From NCBI RefSeq assembly GCF_008974265.1, contig NZ_BKZW01000001.1, positions 558,001 to 622,000 of the forward strand: DNA of 64,000 bases, in the 5' to 3' direction. Below, piece by piece: positions 1 through 9,042 of the stretch. Source of the DNA: Dictyobacter vulcani (lineage in GTDB: Bacteria; Chloroflexota; Ktedonobacteria; Ktedonobacterales; Ktedonobacteraceae). The position numbers and the translations under genes were made by a program. Below the pieces are notes generated by a model. It did no database searches. It was given only the letters and a program-made list of their open reading frames with translations, and had not been told where the DNA came from. Every line of letters begins with the position of its first letter. Within the stretch, counting starts at the first letter, position 1.

Positions 1-561
1 CGAGAGTTGTGTGGTCTGAGACTACCGAATTTTGATCGGCGCCAGGGGACGATTATTGTCTTTGGCAAAGGGCGCAAAGAGCGTCGTATTGCCATAGGGA
101 AAATGGCATTACGGATACTACTCTATTACATTGATCACTGGCGTCCTGATGACAAAGAATTGGAAGCCTATGGAAATGCAGGAGAGGATCACCTGTTCCT
201 GGCAGAAAATGGGCAGGCACTAACCATACATGGGATTCAAATGCTCTTTAAACGACTGCGCAAACGTGCGAACTTCACGGACCGCCGCATCACGCCACAT
301 ATCTTCCGGCATACCTTTGCGGTGCGCTACCTGATGCTGGGTGGGGACATTTTTAGTCTGCAGGAGATGCTGGGACACGAAGATATCAGCACAGTCAAAA
401 ACTATATGCACCTCAATGATGTGAATGTGCAGACGCAGAAACGTAAATTCAGTCCGGGGGATCATATGCCAACAAAATTGCCAGGCCCAAAGGAGACATT
501 CAGAAGAAAAATACATCCAAAAAGCAGAGACTACAGCAAAAGAGATGAGAGAGAACATTGA
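1..561 (+). CDS. Tyrosine recombinase (XerC/D-like), 5' end outside window
   Basis: Site-specific recombinase that cuts and rejoins DNA through a tyrosine. The reading frame is open to base 1, so only the catalytic C-terminal half is seen. Visible active-site elements are the Lys in GKGRKERR, the HIFRHTFA box (His and Arg), and LGHEDISTVKNYMH, which holds the second His and the nucleophilic Tyr. By eye roughly three quarters of the overlapping residues match the recombinase at 55248-56348, so the two are close paralogues. The final 35 residues diverge and are basic. Nothing suggests that this copy is broken within the window. Its DNA target cannot be read from the sequence. Confidence 0.9.
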   Translation, partial: RELCGLRLPNFDRRQGTIIVFGKGRKERRIAIGKMALRILLYYIDHWRPDDKELEAYGNAGEDHLFLAENGQALTIHGIQMLFKRLRKRANFTDRRITPHIFRHTFAVRYLMLGGDIFSLQEMLGHEDISTVKNYMHLNDVNVQTQKRKFSPGDHMPTKLPGPKETFRRKIHPKSRDYSKRDEREH

Positions 562-977
562 GAGTGACACTCCGCACGCCCTAAAGCCCACGGGATGCGC
601 AACGAGATGTACCTTGGTTTCAGAGGTAAATCCAGATCATCCAGAGAATTGATGATTTCTCCTACTCTGAATATTCTTTCGGTGAAAACGCCTACAAGAG
701 AAGGTTTCATGGAACAGAAGGCTGTGGAAGGACATACCACCAGATCATCTCAATAGGGTAGAAACCCAAAATACCTACAAAAGCTTTTTCGGCCACTCTG
801 ATCCTTATCTAATAGATCTTTCCTTATGTCTCTACTATAGCACATCTACAAGCTTTTGACATCGTTCAAATGGGCGATTTTTTTTGACGTTATTGAGGCT
901 ATACTTGCAAAGGGCAGTTTTCTTTTGTCATGCCCGTAGGTTGAAACATCTATTAATTAAATTATTAGGAGGAGAAC
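562..977. other. Intergenic stretch with a 20-bp motif copy
   Basis: About 415 bases without a convincing gene. It holds the motif copy at 587-606 and the leader of the ABC exporter. A good Shine-Dalgarno (AGGAGG) sits just before the GTG at 978. I see no clear promoter. Confidence 0.6.
587..606 (+). repeat. 20-bp motif copy 1
   Basis: CCCACGGGATGCGCAACGAG, identical to the left inverted-repeat end of the IS at 25093-25112. It lies upstream of the ABC exporter pair and faces inverted copies at 4890-4909 and 4942-4961. Confidence 0.85.
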
Positions 978-2729
978 GTGCTTGTTCTGCTCAGGCGCTA
1001 CTTCGCGCTCCTGGCTACGTATCTCAAACCACAGTGGGTTGGGAATCTTTTCCTGGCTCTATTCTTGCTTGGCAATGCTGGCTTGCAATTACTCAAACCG
1101 CAGCTGCTAAAACTCTTTATCGATACAGCACTGGCACACGGTATCTCACTAACACTCCTTATGATTGCCTTCGCGTTTATTGGTTTCGCTCTGCTCAATC
1201 AAGGGATCGCGGTCGCAGATAGCTATCTTGGTGAATATATCGCCTGGACGGCAACGAACCAGTTACGCAGCGATCTGGTAGCGCATTGTTTGTCGCTGGA
1301 CCTCTCTTTCCACAAAGAACGTTCCCCTGGCGAGTTGATTGAACGCATCGATGGCGATGTTGATACGCTCTCTCACTTTTTCTCGCGCCTCATTATTCAG
1401 CTCGGTGGCAACATCCTTTTGCTGTGTGGTATCCTGGCGATTTTCTTTCGTATTGATTGGCGTGCAGGATTAGGAGCAAGTGTGTACGCGCTCATGTTTC
1501 TCAGTATATTGATGATAATGCGCCGACGTCTCATCCCTCTTTGGGTAGCTCAACGGCAAGCCAGCGCGGAATTCTATGGTTTCCTGGGCGAACGATTGGA
1601 GGGAACAGCGGAGATTCGTGCCAATGGAGCCACCACGACGACCCTGCGTCGTTTTCTGCGGCAGTTACATGCCTGGTTTCCCATCACCTACAAGACACGT
1701 ATGAGCGAAACCAGGATGTTCATCATTAACTTTGCGGTGATTGCTAGTAGCATGATACTCACGCTGATGCTCGGTGCATACCTACGCAGTTTAAACCCGG
1801 CCGCGATCACCATCGGCACCATTTTTGCTATGTATACGTACACCTTTATGCTGGTTGGACCGATCTGGACTATTCAGACACAACTTCAGGATCTCCAACA
1901 AGTTGAAGCGTGTATTCAGCGTATTCATGAATTATTATCTACCACTTCACGGCTACGCGATGGTTCAGGGGCTACCTTCAGGCACGGTCCACTTGCGCTG
2001 GAGTTTGAGCATGTCACATTCGGCTATGAGGATGATATGCCGGTGCTGCGTGATCTGAATGTTGCCGTCCAGCCCGGACACGTTCTCGGTATTTTAGGGC
2101 GCACAGGAAGCGGGAAAACGACACTCGCACGGCTGATATTCAGATTGTACGATGCCCAACAAGGCAGTGTTCGTCTCGATGGTGTGCCGATCCAACAGGC
2201 ACACCTGCAGACGCTCCGTCAACATATCGGTCTGGTAACACAGGATGTCCAACTCTTCCAGGCCAGCGTCCGTGATAACCTGACATTTTTCAATCGCGAG
2301 ATCTCCGACGAACGTATTCTGGCAGCGATCACAAGTCTGGGCCTCTCTATGTGGTACCAGAGCTTGCCATCCGGCCTGGACACGGTGCTGCCCACAGGTG
2401 GAGGAGGTCTTTCAGCAGGAGAGGCGCAATTATTGGCTTTTACACGTATTTTTCTGCAGGATCCAGGGATCATTATTCTGGATGAAGCCACGTCTCGCCT
2501 TGATCCAGCAACGGCAGCGCTGCTGGAAAAGGCAATAGACACATTATTAGATGGTCGTACGGCCATCATCATCGCCCATCGTCTCAGCACTATCCAACGG
2601 GCCGATGAGATTCTCATCCTGGAAGATGGCGCGGTACTCGAATACGGTTCTTATAATACGCTCGCACATGACTCTTCTTCGCGTTTATTTCACCTGTTAC
2701 AAGTTGGCCTGGAGGAGGTTTTGGCATGA
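978..2729 (+). CDS. ABC exporter half-transporter, subunit A (TMD-NBD)
   Basis: ATP-driven exporter subunit of 583 residues with an N-terminal membrane domain of about six helices (to about residue 320) and a C-terminal ATPase domain. Walker A (GRTGSGKTT) is near residue 375, the Q-loop reads VTQD, Walker B with catalytic Glu is IIILDEA near 497, and the H-loop is AHRL. The signature loop near residue 477 is LSAGE instead of LSGGQ. The GTG start is chosen because AGGAGG precedes it at good spacing. The stop overlaps the next gene by ATGA, so the two are translationally coupled. It probably forms a heterodimer with the next product. The substrate (lipid, peptide or drug) cannot be told. Confidence 0.9.
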   Translation: MLVLLRRYFALLATYLKPQWVGNLFLALFLLGNAGLQLLKPQLLKLFIDTALAHGISLTLLMIAFAFIGFALLNQGIAVADSYLGEYIAWTATNQLRSDLVAHCLSLDLSFHKERSPGELIERIDGDVDTLSHFFSRLIIQLGGNILLLCGILAIFFRIDWRAGLGASVYALMFLSILMIMRRRLIPLWVAQRQASAEFYGFLGERLEGTAEIRANGATTTTLRRFLRQLHAWFPITYKTRMSETRMFIINFAVIASSMILTLMLGAYLRSLNPAAITIGTIFAMYTYTFMLVGPIWTIQTQLQDLQQVEACIQRIHELLSTTSRLRDGSGATFRHGPLALEFEHVTFGYEDDMPVLRDLNVAVQPGHVLGILGRTGSGKTTLARLIFRLYDAQQGSVRLDGVPIQQAHLQTLRQHIGLVTQDVQLFQASVRDNLTFFNREISDERILAAITSLGLSMWYQSLPSGLDTVLPTGGGGLSAGEAQLLAFTRIFLQDPGIIILDEATSRLDPATAALLEKAIDTLLDGRTAIIIAHRLSTIQRADEILILEDGAVLEYGSYNTLAHDSSSRLFHLLQVGLEEVLA

Positions 2730-4495
2730 GGAATGCACGCTTTTTGTGGGAACTGATCAGCTATCGCCCCGCCAGTGCTAGCTGCCGGACGCTCTTCATG
2801 CTTGCCTGCTATGGTGAGCGAATCGTCTTTGGACTGGCGATCCAGGCATTTTTCAATACACTCCCACAACATACTCAGATGACACCAGAGCTGTTTGTGC
2901 TCTTCCTTCCCTGGTTGATCGCAATTGCAGTCCGTCTGATTGTCGTCAACTTCGGAACAATCGGTGCGGTACGCTTCGAGTTTAGCGCGCAAGCCCTACT
3001 GCAGCATAATCTTTTCAAGCACATCCTGCAGCGACCTGGATTCCAGGCGCTACCAGATTCGGTTGGCAACACCATCAGCTCTTTTCGCGACGATACGGCG
3101 ATTGTAGTGGAGCTGCTCAGCCATCTCGGCGAAACCTGCGCGCTCATTATATATACATCCGTCGTCTTCATCATCCTATTGCGGGTCAATGTGCTTATCA
3201 CACTCCTCGTCTTTCTCCCGCTGTGTTGTATTGTCGTGTTGGCACGCCAGGCACAGAAGGGTCTGGAGAAGTATCGCAGAGCCAGTCGTACCGCGACCAG
3301 TAATGTGACGGGAGCCATTGGCGAGATCTTCGGGGCCGTCCAGGCCATCCAGGTCGCGGGAGCAGAACAGCACGTGGTTGCCCACTTTCACACTCTGAAC
3401 GCGCAGCGTCGTGCCTCGATGGTGAAAGATCGCATGCTCTCAGGAGCCCTGGATGCCCTTTTTGGCAATGTGGGTGATATTGGCACAGCACTGATTCTGG
3501 TACTCGCAGCGCTCTCACTGACAGCGGGTCAGATACGTCCGGGGGATCTGGTCATCTTTCTCACCTATCTGGCCATTGTCAGTGATTTCTTCACGGATAT
3601 TGGCAGCCTACTTGCCCAGCAGACCCAGGCACGCATCTCTTTTGAACGAATGACGAATGTCATCCATGGCATGCCAGACCATCAGCTCGTAGCACATCAC
3701 GCCCTGCATATTCATGATAAGGTTAATGAGGAGTCAGCGCCACCTGCTGTGCCCCAGCCAGTTGTTGTTCCCTTGCAGCAACTGGTCGTGCGTGATCTGT
3801 GCTACCGTTATCCTGAGACAGGAAGAGGGATAGCAGGCATCAATATATGCATTCAGGGCGGAACCTTGACCGTGATTACAGGACGTATCGGGGCGGGCAA
3901 GACAACGCTTTTGCACACGCTCCTCGGCCTGGTGACAGCCGATGCAGGCGAGATCACCTGGAACGAGCGTCCTGTTGCAGACGCAGCAGCGTTTTTCATC
4001 CCTCAACGTAGCGCCTACACCGCCCAGGTTCCCCACCTCTTTAGCGACACCCTGCGTGAGAATATTCTGCTCGGTCTCCCCGAACACGAGCACACCAATG
4101 ATCTCTCAACAGCCATCCATACCGCTGTCCTGGATCACGATATTGCGGCACTTGAGCATGGGTTGGATACACGCATTGGAGTACGTGGGGTAAAACTTTC
4201 CGGTGGTCAGATCCAACGCGTGGCCGCCGCACGTATGCTCGTTCGTCAGCCAGCATTGATCGTGTGTGATGATCTCTCAAGCGCTCTTGATATCGAGACC
4301 GAGCAACTCCTCTGGGATCGCTTGAGAACAAGCAGAACACAAACCTGCATCGCCATCTCACACCGCCGCTCAGTCTTGCAGCGAGCCGATCAGATCATCG
4401 TCTTGAAACAGGGGCAGGTTGAAGCTGCTGGCTCACTTGAACAATTACTCACGACTAGTCAAGAGATGCAGCGTATCTGGCAGGGATCGGAATGA
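2726..4495 (+). CDS. ABC exporter half-transporter, subunit B (TMD-NBD)
   Basis: Second half-transporter, 589 residues, with membrane domain first and ATPase domain last. Walker A is GRIGAGKTT near residue 386, the signature is canonical LSGGQ near 489, and the H-loop is ISHR. Walker B reads LIVCDD, with Asp where the catalytic Glu is expected. In known heterodimeric exporters one ATP site is degenerate and is built from Walker B of one subunit and the signature of the other. Here the Asp of B and the LSAGE of A would fall in the same site, which fits such a pair. A linker rich in Pro, Ala and Val precedes the NBD. It begins inside the upstream stop codon (ATGA). Confidence 0.9.
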   Translation: MRNARFLWELISYRPASASCRTLFMLACYGERIVFGLAIQAFFNTLPQHTQMTPELFVLFLPWLIAIAVRLIVVNFGTIGAVRFEFSAQALLQHNLFKHILQRPGFQALPDSVGNTISSFRDDTAIVVELLSHLGETCALIIYTSVVFIILLRVNVLITLLVFLPLCCIVVLARQAQKGLEKYRRASRTATSNVTGAIGEIFGAVQAIQVAGAEQHVVAHFHTLNAQRRASMVKDRMLSGALDALFGNVGDIGTALILVLAALSLTAGQIRPGDLVIFLTYLAIVSDFFTDIGSLLAQQTQARISFERMTNVIHGMPDHQLVAHHALHIHDKVNEESAPPAVPQPVVVPLQQLVVRDLCYRYPETGRGIAGINICIQGGTLTVITGRIGAGKTTLLHTLLGLVTADAGEITWNERPVADAAAFFIPQRSAYTAQVPHLFSDTLRENILLGLPEHEHTNDLSTAIHTAVLDHDIAALEHGLDTRIGVRGVKLSGGQIQRVAAARMLVRQPALIVCDDLSSALDIETEQLLWDRLRTSRTQTCIAISHRRSVLQRADQIIVLKQGQVEAAGSLEQLLTTSQEMQRIWQGSE

Positions 4496-4889
4496 TGAGA
4501 AAAGAAGCGGGGCTCGCCGTACACCTGCGCACATTGATGAGGGCAAGTAAAGGCAAACAGAAGTGTACGAGCAAGTAAGCTTCTTCCCATCTTCCATTCC
4601 GTCGAGCCGGGAAACGTAGACGATGCACCCTTAATAAGAGGGGGACGGCGCGCTAAATATCGAGATCGATCAGGGTTCTGCATTGATGAGTGCAACCACT
4701 CCTGGTCGCTCTTGCTCGCACGAATCTTGTCCCTCTTGTCAAGGAGCGGGCTTGGCGGCATCGCTTGCTCCACGTTTCCCAGCATGAGCAACCTTGTCAG
4801 CACCCCATCGTGCCTTAGGCTTTCTAGGGATGCTTGATGAGCCTTAGGCTTTCTTCTCCATGCCATACTACTATGATTCCGCCTGTCAG
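4496..4889. other. Intergenic stretch, no gene seen
   Basis: About 390 bases after the ABC exporter. No reading frame looks like a known protein. A 14-base direct repeat, GCCTTAGGCTTTCT, occurs twice near 4813 and 4841. I see nothing else. Confidence 0.5.
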
Positions 4890-4909
4890 CTCGTTGCGCA
4901 TCCCATGGG
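4890..4909 (-). repeat. 20-bp motif copy 2 (one mismatch)
   Basis: CTCGTTGCGCATCCCATGGG, the reverse complement of the motif at 587-606 with one changed base. It points back towards the ABC exporter. Confidence 0.8.
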
Positions 4910-4941
4910 TCTCTCCTCTTTTCGGCTTGCTCTTCCACAAA

Positions 4942-4961
4942 CTCGTTGCGCAACCCGTGGG
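4942..4961 (-). repeat. 20-bp motif copy 3 (one mismatch)
   Basis: CTCGTTGCGCAACCCGTGGG, same orientation as the copy 52 bases upstream. The coding trace of a transposase begins directly after it, as if this end truncated that gene. Confidence 0.8.
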
Positions 4962-5497
4962 CGCGTGTGGCCACAACTCATCATTGGACAAGTGATCAAG
5001 ACACAAAAGAAATACCGCCTTGTCTCGGTACGGCACACCTTACTGAGTGGGAATGAACAGGGACTCAAAACGTGCTTAGAACAATCCAAGGGGGGGGAAC
5101 ACACATCAATACAGCTTCCATTGAGCGTTTCAATGGAACCATCAGAGAACGTCTGGCGTCCTTAACGCGCAGAGGTCATCATGCGAATCGGCATTTGGAG
5201 CCGTTTCAATGGGGTATGTATGTCATTGGATGCACCTACAAGTTGTGCTGGCCTCATCATCAGATCGGTCAAACGCCAGCCAGAGCTGCAGATCTCACCA
5301 ATCATACCTGGAGCATCAAAGAGGTCTTAACCTACAAATTCATCCCGCAACTGCTTGCGAGCATGAAAGAACTCCAGCAGCAAGCTGTGGCTCCATCGCC
5401 AGACCACGTGAACAAGCGAGGGGGGCCATCCAAGTATTATCTCATCCTCCTCAAATTGAAGCAAGAGAAAGAAAGGAAGCTGTCTCATGACCTTTGA
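4962..5497 (+). pseudogene. DDE transposase remnant (IS1-like), truncated and frameshifted
   Basis: C-terminal part of a transposase. The first frame gives residues such as PQLIIGQVIKTQKKYR. After the run of eight G at 5090-5097 the match moves to another frame, with IERFNGTIRERLASLTRRG and IKEVLTYKF, up to a stop at 5497. One extra G would join the frames. The N-terminal half is missing and the trace starts right after the 20-bp motif at 4942-4961, so insertion or recombination there cut the gene. The IS1-like label comes from the RFNGTIRERLA pattern and is tentative. It cannot make an active enzyme as it stands. Confidence 0.65.
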
Positions 5498-5589
5498 TCG
5501 CGACTACCAGATAATGGGGTTCTACCAGCGCGATCTTGCTTTATCGGTCAAGCCGTGTGGGCTAAATAGCCTTTCCCTGACAAGTCTAT

Positions 5590-5640
5590 TCAGCAGGTTG
5601 ATTCCTGCTCTCGCCCTTTATCGAGAGAGCGTGTCAAAAT
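5590..5640 (+). other. Hairpin resembling a TnpB-element right end
   Basis: Two nested stems (AGCAGG/CCTGCT, then CTCTCG at 5608-5613 with CGAGAG at 5622-5627) are followed by GTGTCAAAA. The layout, with loop TTTAT and trailing GTGTCAAA, resembles the end of the intact tnpB element near 11983-12010. No tnpB reading frame is left upstream, so this would be a relic. The remaining bases to 5809 hold another hairpin-prone GC-rich stretch and no gene. Confidence 0.4.
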
Positions 5641-5809
5641 AGTAACATATAAGGGCTAAAGCCCCCGAGAAACCCGCCTATCCGCCTGGGTTTAAACCAC
5701 AGCAGCTTGCGGCGGGTTACGTTTTGTCAAAACAGTAAAGTGGGTTATTGGTCTGCAAGGCTCTCTGAGCCTATAAGCTGAAATGAAACAGACGTGTACC
5801 GGTCCCGGG

Positions 5810-6382
5810 CTAGTGTCTGATCGTCTGGTAGTGCAGTCCAACCACCCCATTCTGGAATGCCTTTGTCTCAGCCAGTTTCAGTTTGGTCCAGGCGGCCATG
5901 TCCTGGAAGAGCGGGATGCCGCCACCTAAGACGATCGGATTGAGGAAGAGCCAATAGTCATCGATCAGGTCGAGCTGCATGAATGAATGCGTCAGGCCGG
6001 GGCTGCCAAAGATCATGATGTCACCACCGGATTGCCGTTTGAGCGCGTTCACTTCTTCTACGACCTGATCCTGCACGATGCGCGTATTCTTCCAGTCTGC
6101 GTGGGTGAGCGTCCTTGAAAACGCGACTTTGGAGACGTTATCGACCCAGCGCGCGTGCGCGAGCTCACGTGGGCTGGCGTTGGGATCAGTCAGCATCGTT
6201 GGCCAGTAGCTGTACATCCCAAGGTAGGTATTGCGTCCATAAAGGACTGTGTCCACTTTTCTGATCAATGCATCAACATAGGGATTCAATTCGTCATCTA
6301 CGATCGCCCACTCCAGCTCTCCATTTGGTCCAGCGGTAAATCCATCGAGTGAGATATGCATAAATGCAATCACGTTTCGCAT
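5810..6382 (-). CDS. Dihydrofolate reductase-family protein (RibD C-terminal type)
   Basis: Protein of 190 residues with the fold of the RibD C-terminal/DHFR superfamily, which uses NAD(P)H to reduce small cofactors or xenobiotics. Recognisable are the start MRNVIAFMHISLDGF, the segment VDTVLYGRNTY around residue 45, and GGDIMIFGSPGLTHSF, the nucleotide-binding strand-turn. The C-terminus has LGGGIPLF, also typical. A Shine-Dalgarno GGAG precedes the ATG. Stand-alone members are common near AraC-type regulators and mostly uncharacterised. Here a broken AraC-type gene lies just upstream on the same strand. The true substrate is unknown. Confidence 0.85.
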   Translation of the reverse strand: MRNVIAFMHISLDGFTAGPNGELEWAIVDDELNPYVDALIRKVDTVLYGRNTYLGMYSYWPTMLTDPNASPRELAHARWVDNVSKVAFSRTLTHADWKNTRIVQDQVVEEVNALKRQSGGDIMIFGSPGLTHSFMQLDLIDDYWLFLNPIVLGGGIPLFQDMAAWTKLKLAETKAFQNGVVGLHYQTIRH

Positions 6383-6489
6383 CTGATCTTCTCCTTTTGT
6401 CGATAAACGTGCGATTGTTCGGTGTCTTCAACAACCCCATCATAGCTCAACAAAAGAATGGTGTCTTGCATAAAACGGACAACGCCACA

Positions 6490-7167
6490 CTATTCTACCG
6501 TTCTGGTCTGCGCGATCTGGGCAGGCGTGTAGCCGATAAAGTGCTTGAGTGAGCGCGTCATATGTGGTTGATCGGCATAGCCAGCCTGATAGGTTGCCTC
6601 AAGAAGCGAGACCCCTGCTCCAGCAACCCGGCCGCCTGGTTGGCGCGAGTGATCTGCTCGATGGTTTTGGGAGCCAGGCCGGTGGCATGGAGAAAGCGAC
6701 GCCGCACAGTGCGCTCTGACACCTCCGGCTGCTGACCAGCCAGGACCGCTTTGACGAGCGGATCGACGATCAGCAGATGCTCACGTACCAGCTGATGCAC
6801 AAACGTCTCGACATTGTCATAGTCAGGGAGTTGCCAGCGCGATCCGGCCAGTTCAAAGGATGTTTTTATGTTCAGAGGCAAAATGGTCTGCACATCCCGC
6901 AGATCGCCGGCAGGCACGACAGTCAGAAAGGTACCAAGCTTAAACGTGACACCAAAACCATTCAGCCCCTTCATCCTGCCTGACGGACTTCGACCTGGTC
7001 AAGGGACCCTCAATGGAAACAGTAGGCTTGCCATCCCGCTTCATGAACAGGAGATGCCAATGGTTCGAGGCCGGACAGATGGGGGCGTAGTTACTGCCGG
7101 CGTGATCGCGCCAGACCGCTTCTATATACGCAGAGTCCGATCCCCGGCTCTCAAAGGTTGATGCCAT
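6490..7167 (-). pseudogene. AraC-family regulator, two frameshifts
   Basis: Three reading frames in succession spell one AraC-type regulator. From 7167 come MASTFESRGSD and HWHLLFMKRDGKPTV (the N-terminal ligand domain). Near 6970 the frame changes to FGVTFKLGTF and on to VSERTVRRRFLHATGLAP, the first helix-turn-helix. Near 6610 it changes again to SLLEATYQAGYADQPHMTR and FIGYTPAQIAQT, the second helix-turn-helix, ending at TAG 6490-6492. The full protein would be about 225 residues. Two independent single-base shifts suggest decay, or sequencing error. It would have been the natural regulator of the reductase next to it. Confidence 0.75.
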
Positions 7168-7429
7168 CTATCTTTTTGCCTCCAATGCTCCAGATATCAC
7201 AAATACATTATTTCAGGCGCGCTAAATCATGCCTGCTCATTGTTGGCATTCTTTTTAAAGCTGAGCATTCCGGTTATCAAACCGAGCGCGGGAAAACCCC
7301 TGCTTTGAAGCCTGATTCTTCCTTAGAAAATGGGAAAAGGGCTGCTGAGAAAAAGAACACAGCCCTCCCTACGCTGCTCATCACTATGAAGAGCAGGGGA
7401 ACTCCGATACATAAAAAGCAAAATCTCTG

Positions 7430-8667
7430 TCAGGCGCTCACCTCCTTAGGCGTTAAGGCCACTTCATAGCCCAGGACATCGAGTCGTCGTATGGCCTGTC
7501 TCTTCGCCCGTTCTTCGTCTAACCTATCTAAGTAGGTTGGCCCTAAATCCTGATACGGCATTTTCTTTTTGAGGATATGATAGACGATCACCGCCAGACT
7601 ATGTGAGGTCGCTACAGCGGCCTTGGCTTGACCATGCGACGGGCAAAGCGATGATGTTGAGTGGAAAGATAATTGTCTTTCATTCGGCTCAGACACCAAC
7701 AGACCTCGGCGAGAGTCGCCCTCAGAAACATATTGCCTTTTGTGGCATGTCCGCTCAGGTGTTTGCCTGCGCTCTGCTTGTTGCCTGGGCAGACACCAAT
7801 CCAGGAGGCGAAGTGTTTGTCAGAAGGAAAGGCACTCACGTCAGTGCCGACCTCAGATAGGATGGTGAGTGCACTCAGCAACTGGATACCTGGAATACTC
7901 ATCAACAAGTCAAGCGTTTCTTTGAACGGACGCATTCTCGTTTCAATTTCTGCAAGCAGTTGCTGCATCTGTTGTTCCAGGAAATCAAGGTGAGCAATGA
8001 TCGCCTTGAGTAAGAGACGATGATGCGACTCGACTCGCCCTTCCAGGGCCTTTTCGAGTTGTGGGAGTTTGGCGCGTAACTTGCCTATCGCCAGCTCTGT
8101 GAGCGCTTGGGGGTCATCCTCACCTGCAATCAACGCTTCAAGCATCTGCCGCCCGCTTTTTCCCAAGACATTGGTTGCCACTGACGCGAGTTTGATATTG
8201 GCGGTCTCCAGCACTTTCTGGAGACGATTGATCTCTTCTACGCGCATGTAGACCAGGCTTTTGCGATAGCGCATGAGATCTCGTACATCCCGAAAAGGCT
8301 TAGGGGGAATGAAACTGGCCTTCAGTAATCCATGACGCAAGAGATCAGCAATCCATTCGCTGTCCTTCACATCCGTTTTGCGGCCAGGAACCGACTTCAT
8401 ATGATGAGCATTGACAAGAATGATGGTGTGTTCATCTTCTAAGAGATTGTAAAAAGGACGCCAGAAGATCCCAGTGCTTTCCATGGCGATATGGCTCACC
8501 TGCTCAGCATCGATCCAATCGCGTAACGCGAGAATCTCTGCGGTGGTCGTGCCAAAAGTGCGTATCGTCTTCTTGACGCGACCGTTAGGAGGGGTAACCA
8601 TTATACAGGCAACGACGGTGTTCTTATGGACATCTAAACCGCAACAACGTTCGTAGAGCACTTCCAT
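7430..8667 (-). pseudogene. IS110-family transposase, frameshifted near the C-terminus
   Basis: DEDD transposase of the IS110 family. The start MEVLYERCCGLDVHK at 8667 has AAGGAAGAA upstream. GLDVHK holds the first acidic residue and TDVKDSEWIADLL the later acidic residues. The C-terminal region carries SIPGIQLLSALTILSEVG and FASWIGVCPGNKQSAGK. Near 7630 the frame shifts within HRFARRM, and the usual ending resumes as AKAAVATSHSLAVIVYHIL to a stop at 7430. In the first frame the protein stops early at 7612. IS110 elements usually lack inverted repeats and target duplications, so the outer ends are not defined. IS110 recombinases use a bridge RNA encoded beside the gene; I did not identify one. 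Confidence 0.85.
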
Positions 8668-8913
8668 CGCTTCTTCCTTTCTCCCTCTCTGACTGAACAG
8701 AGCATGTAGAGAACGATAAGGGGTGAACATGAACGAACAAGTTTCCTTGACGTGCTCCTTTTTGCAAAGGGCAACACACTTCTCTTCTGGAGGCACCCAG
8801 GCCAGCTTACCCATCGGGCTCAATGGCACCAGTGAATCTTGGCCTTCACTCACCGCTCTCGTTGCTATTGTAGCCCATTTTCATTCACTTCTCTGTCCGA
8901 AAGATCATTGCGC

Positions 8914-8929
8914 TTACCCACATTTTACA
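8914..8929 (+). repeat. Left inverted repeat of a MITE-like element
   Basis: TTACCCACATTTTACA pairs with TGTTAAATGTGGGTAA at 10646-10661 (one mismatch). With the IS66 element removed, the two lie about 145 bases apart and bracket a strong hairpin. Confidence 0.55.
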
Positions 8930-8966
8930 AAGGGAAAAAGGAAGATGACATCAGAAGGTGATTCAG

Positions 8967-9005
8967 AAGGATGAGCTTGTGCGGGTTCCTTGCGCACTCA
9001 TCCTT
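8967..9005. other. Strong hairpin inside the MITE-like element
   Basis: Stem AAGGATGAG at 8967-8975 pairs with CTCATCCTT at 8997-9005. An inner stem GTGCG/CGCAC extends it. It may be the fold of a miniature element or a terminator; no T-run follows. Confidence 0.55.
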
Positions 9006-9042
9006 GGTAATTTGCAACTGAAGCCGTCTTCATTCTGCAAAT

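Noticed and set aside
4496..4974. A 171-residue minus-strand open frame behind the ABC exporter
   Set aside because: Composition is low-information, no family pattern or ribosome site is visible, and it crosses two copies of the 20-bp motif.
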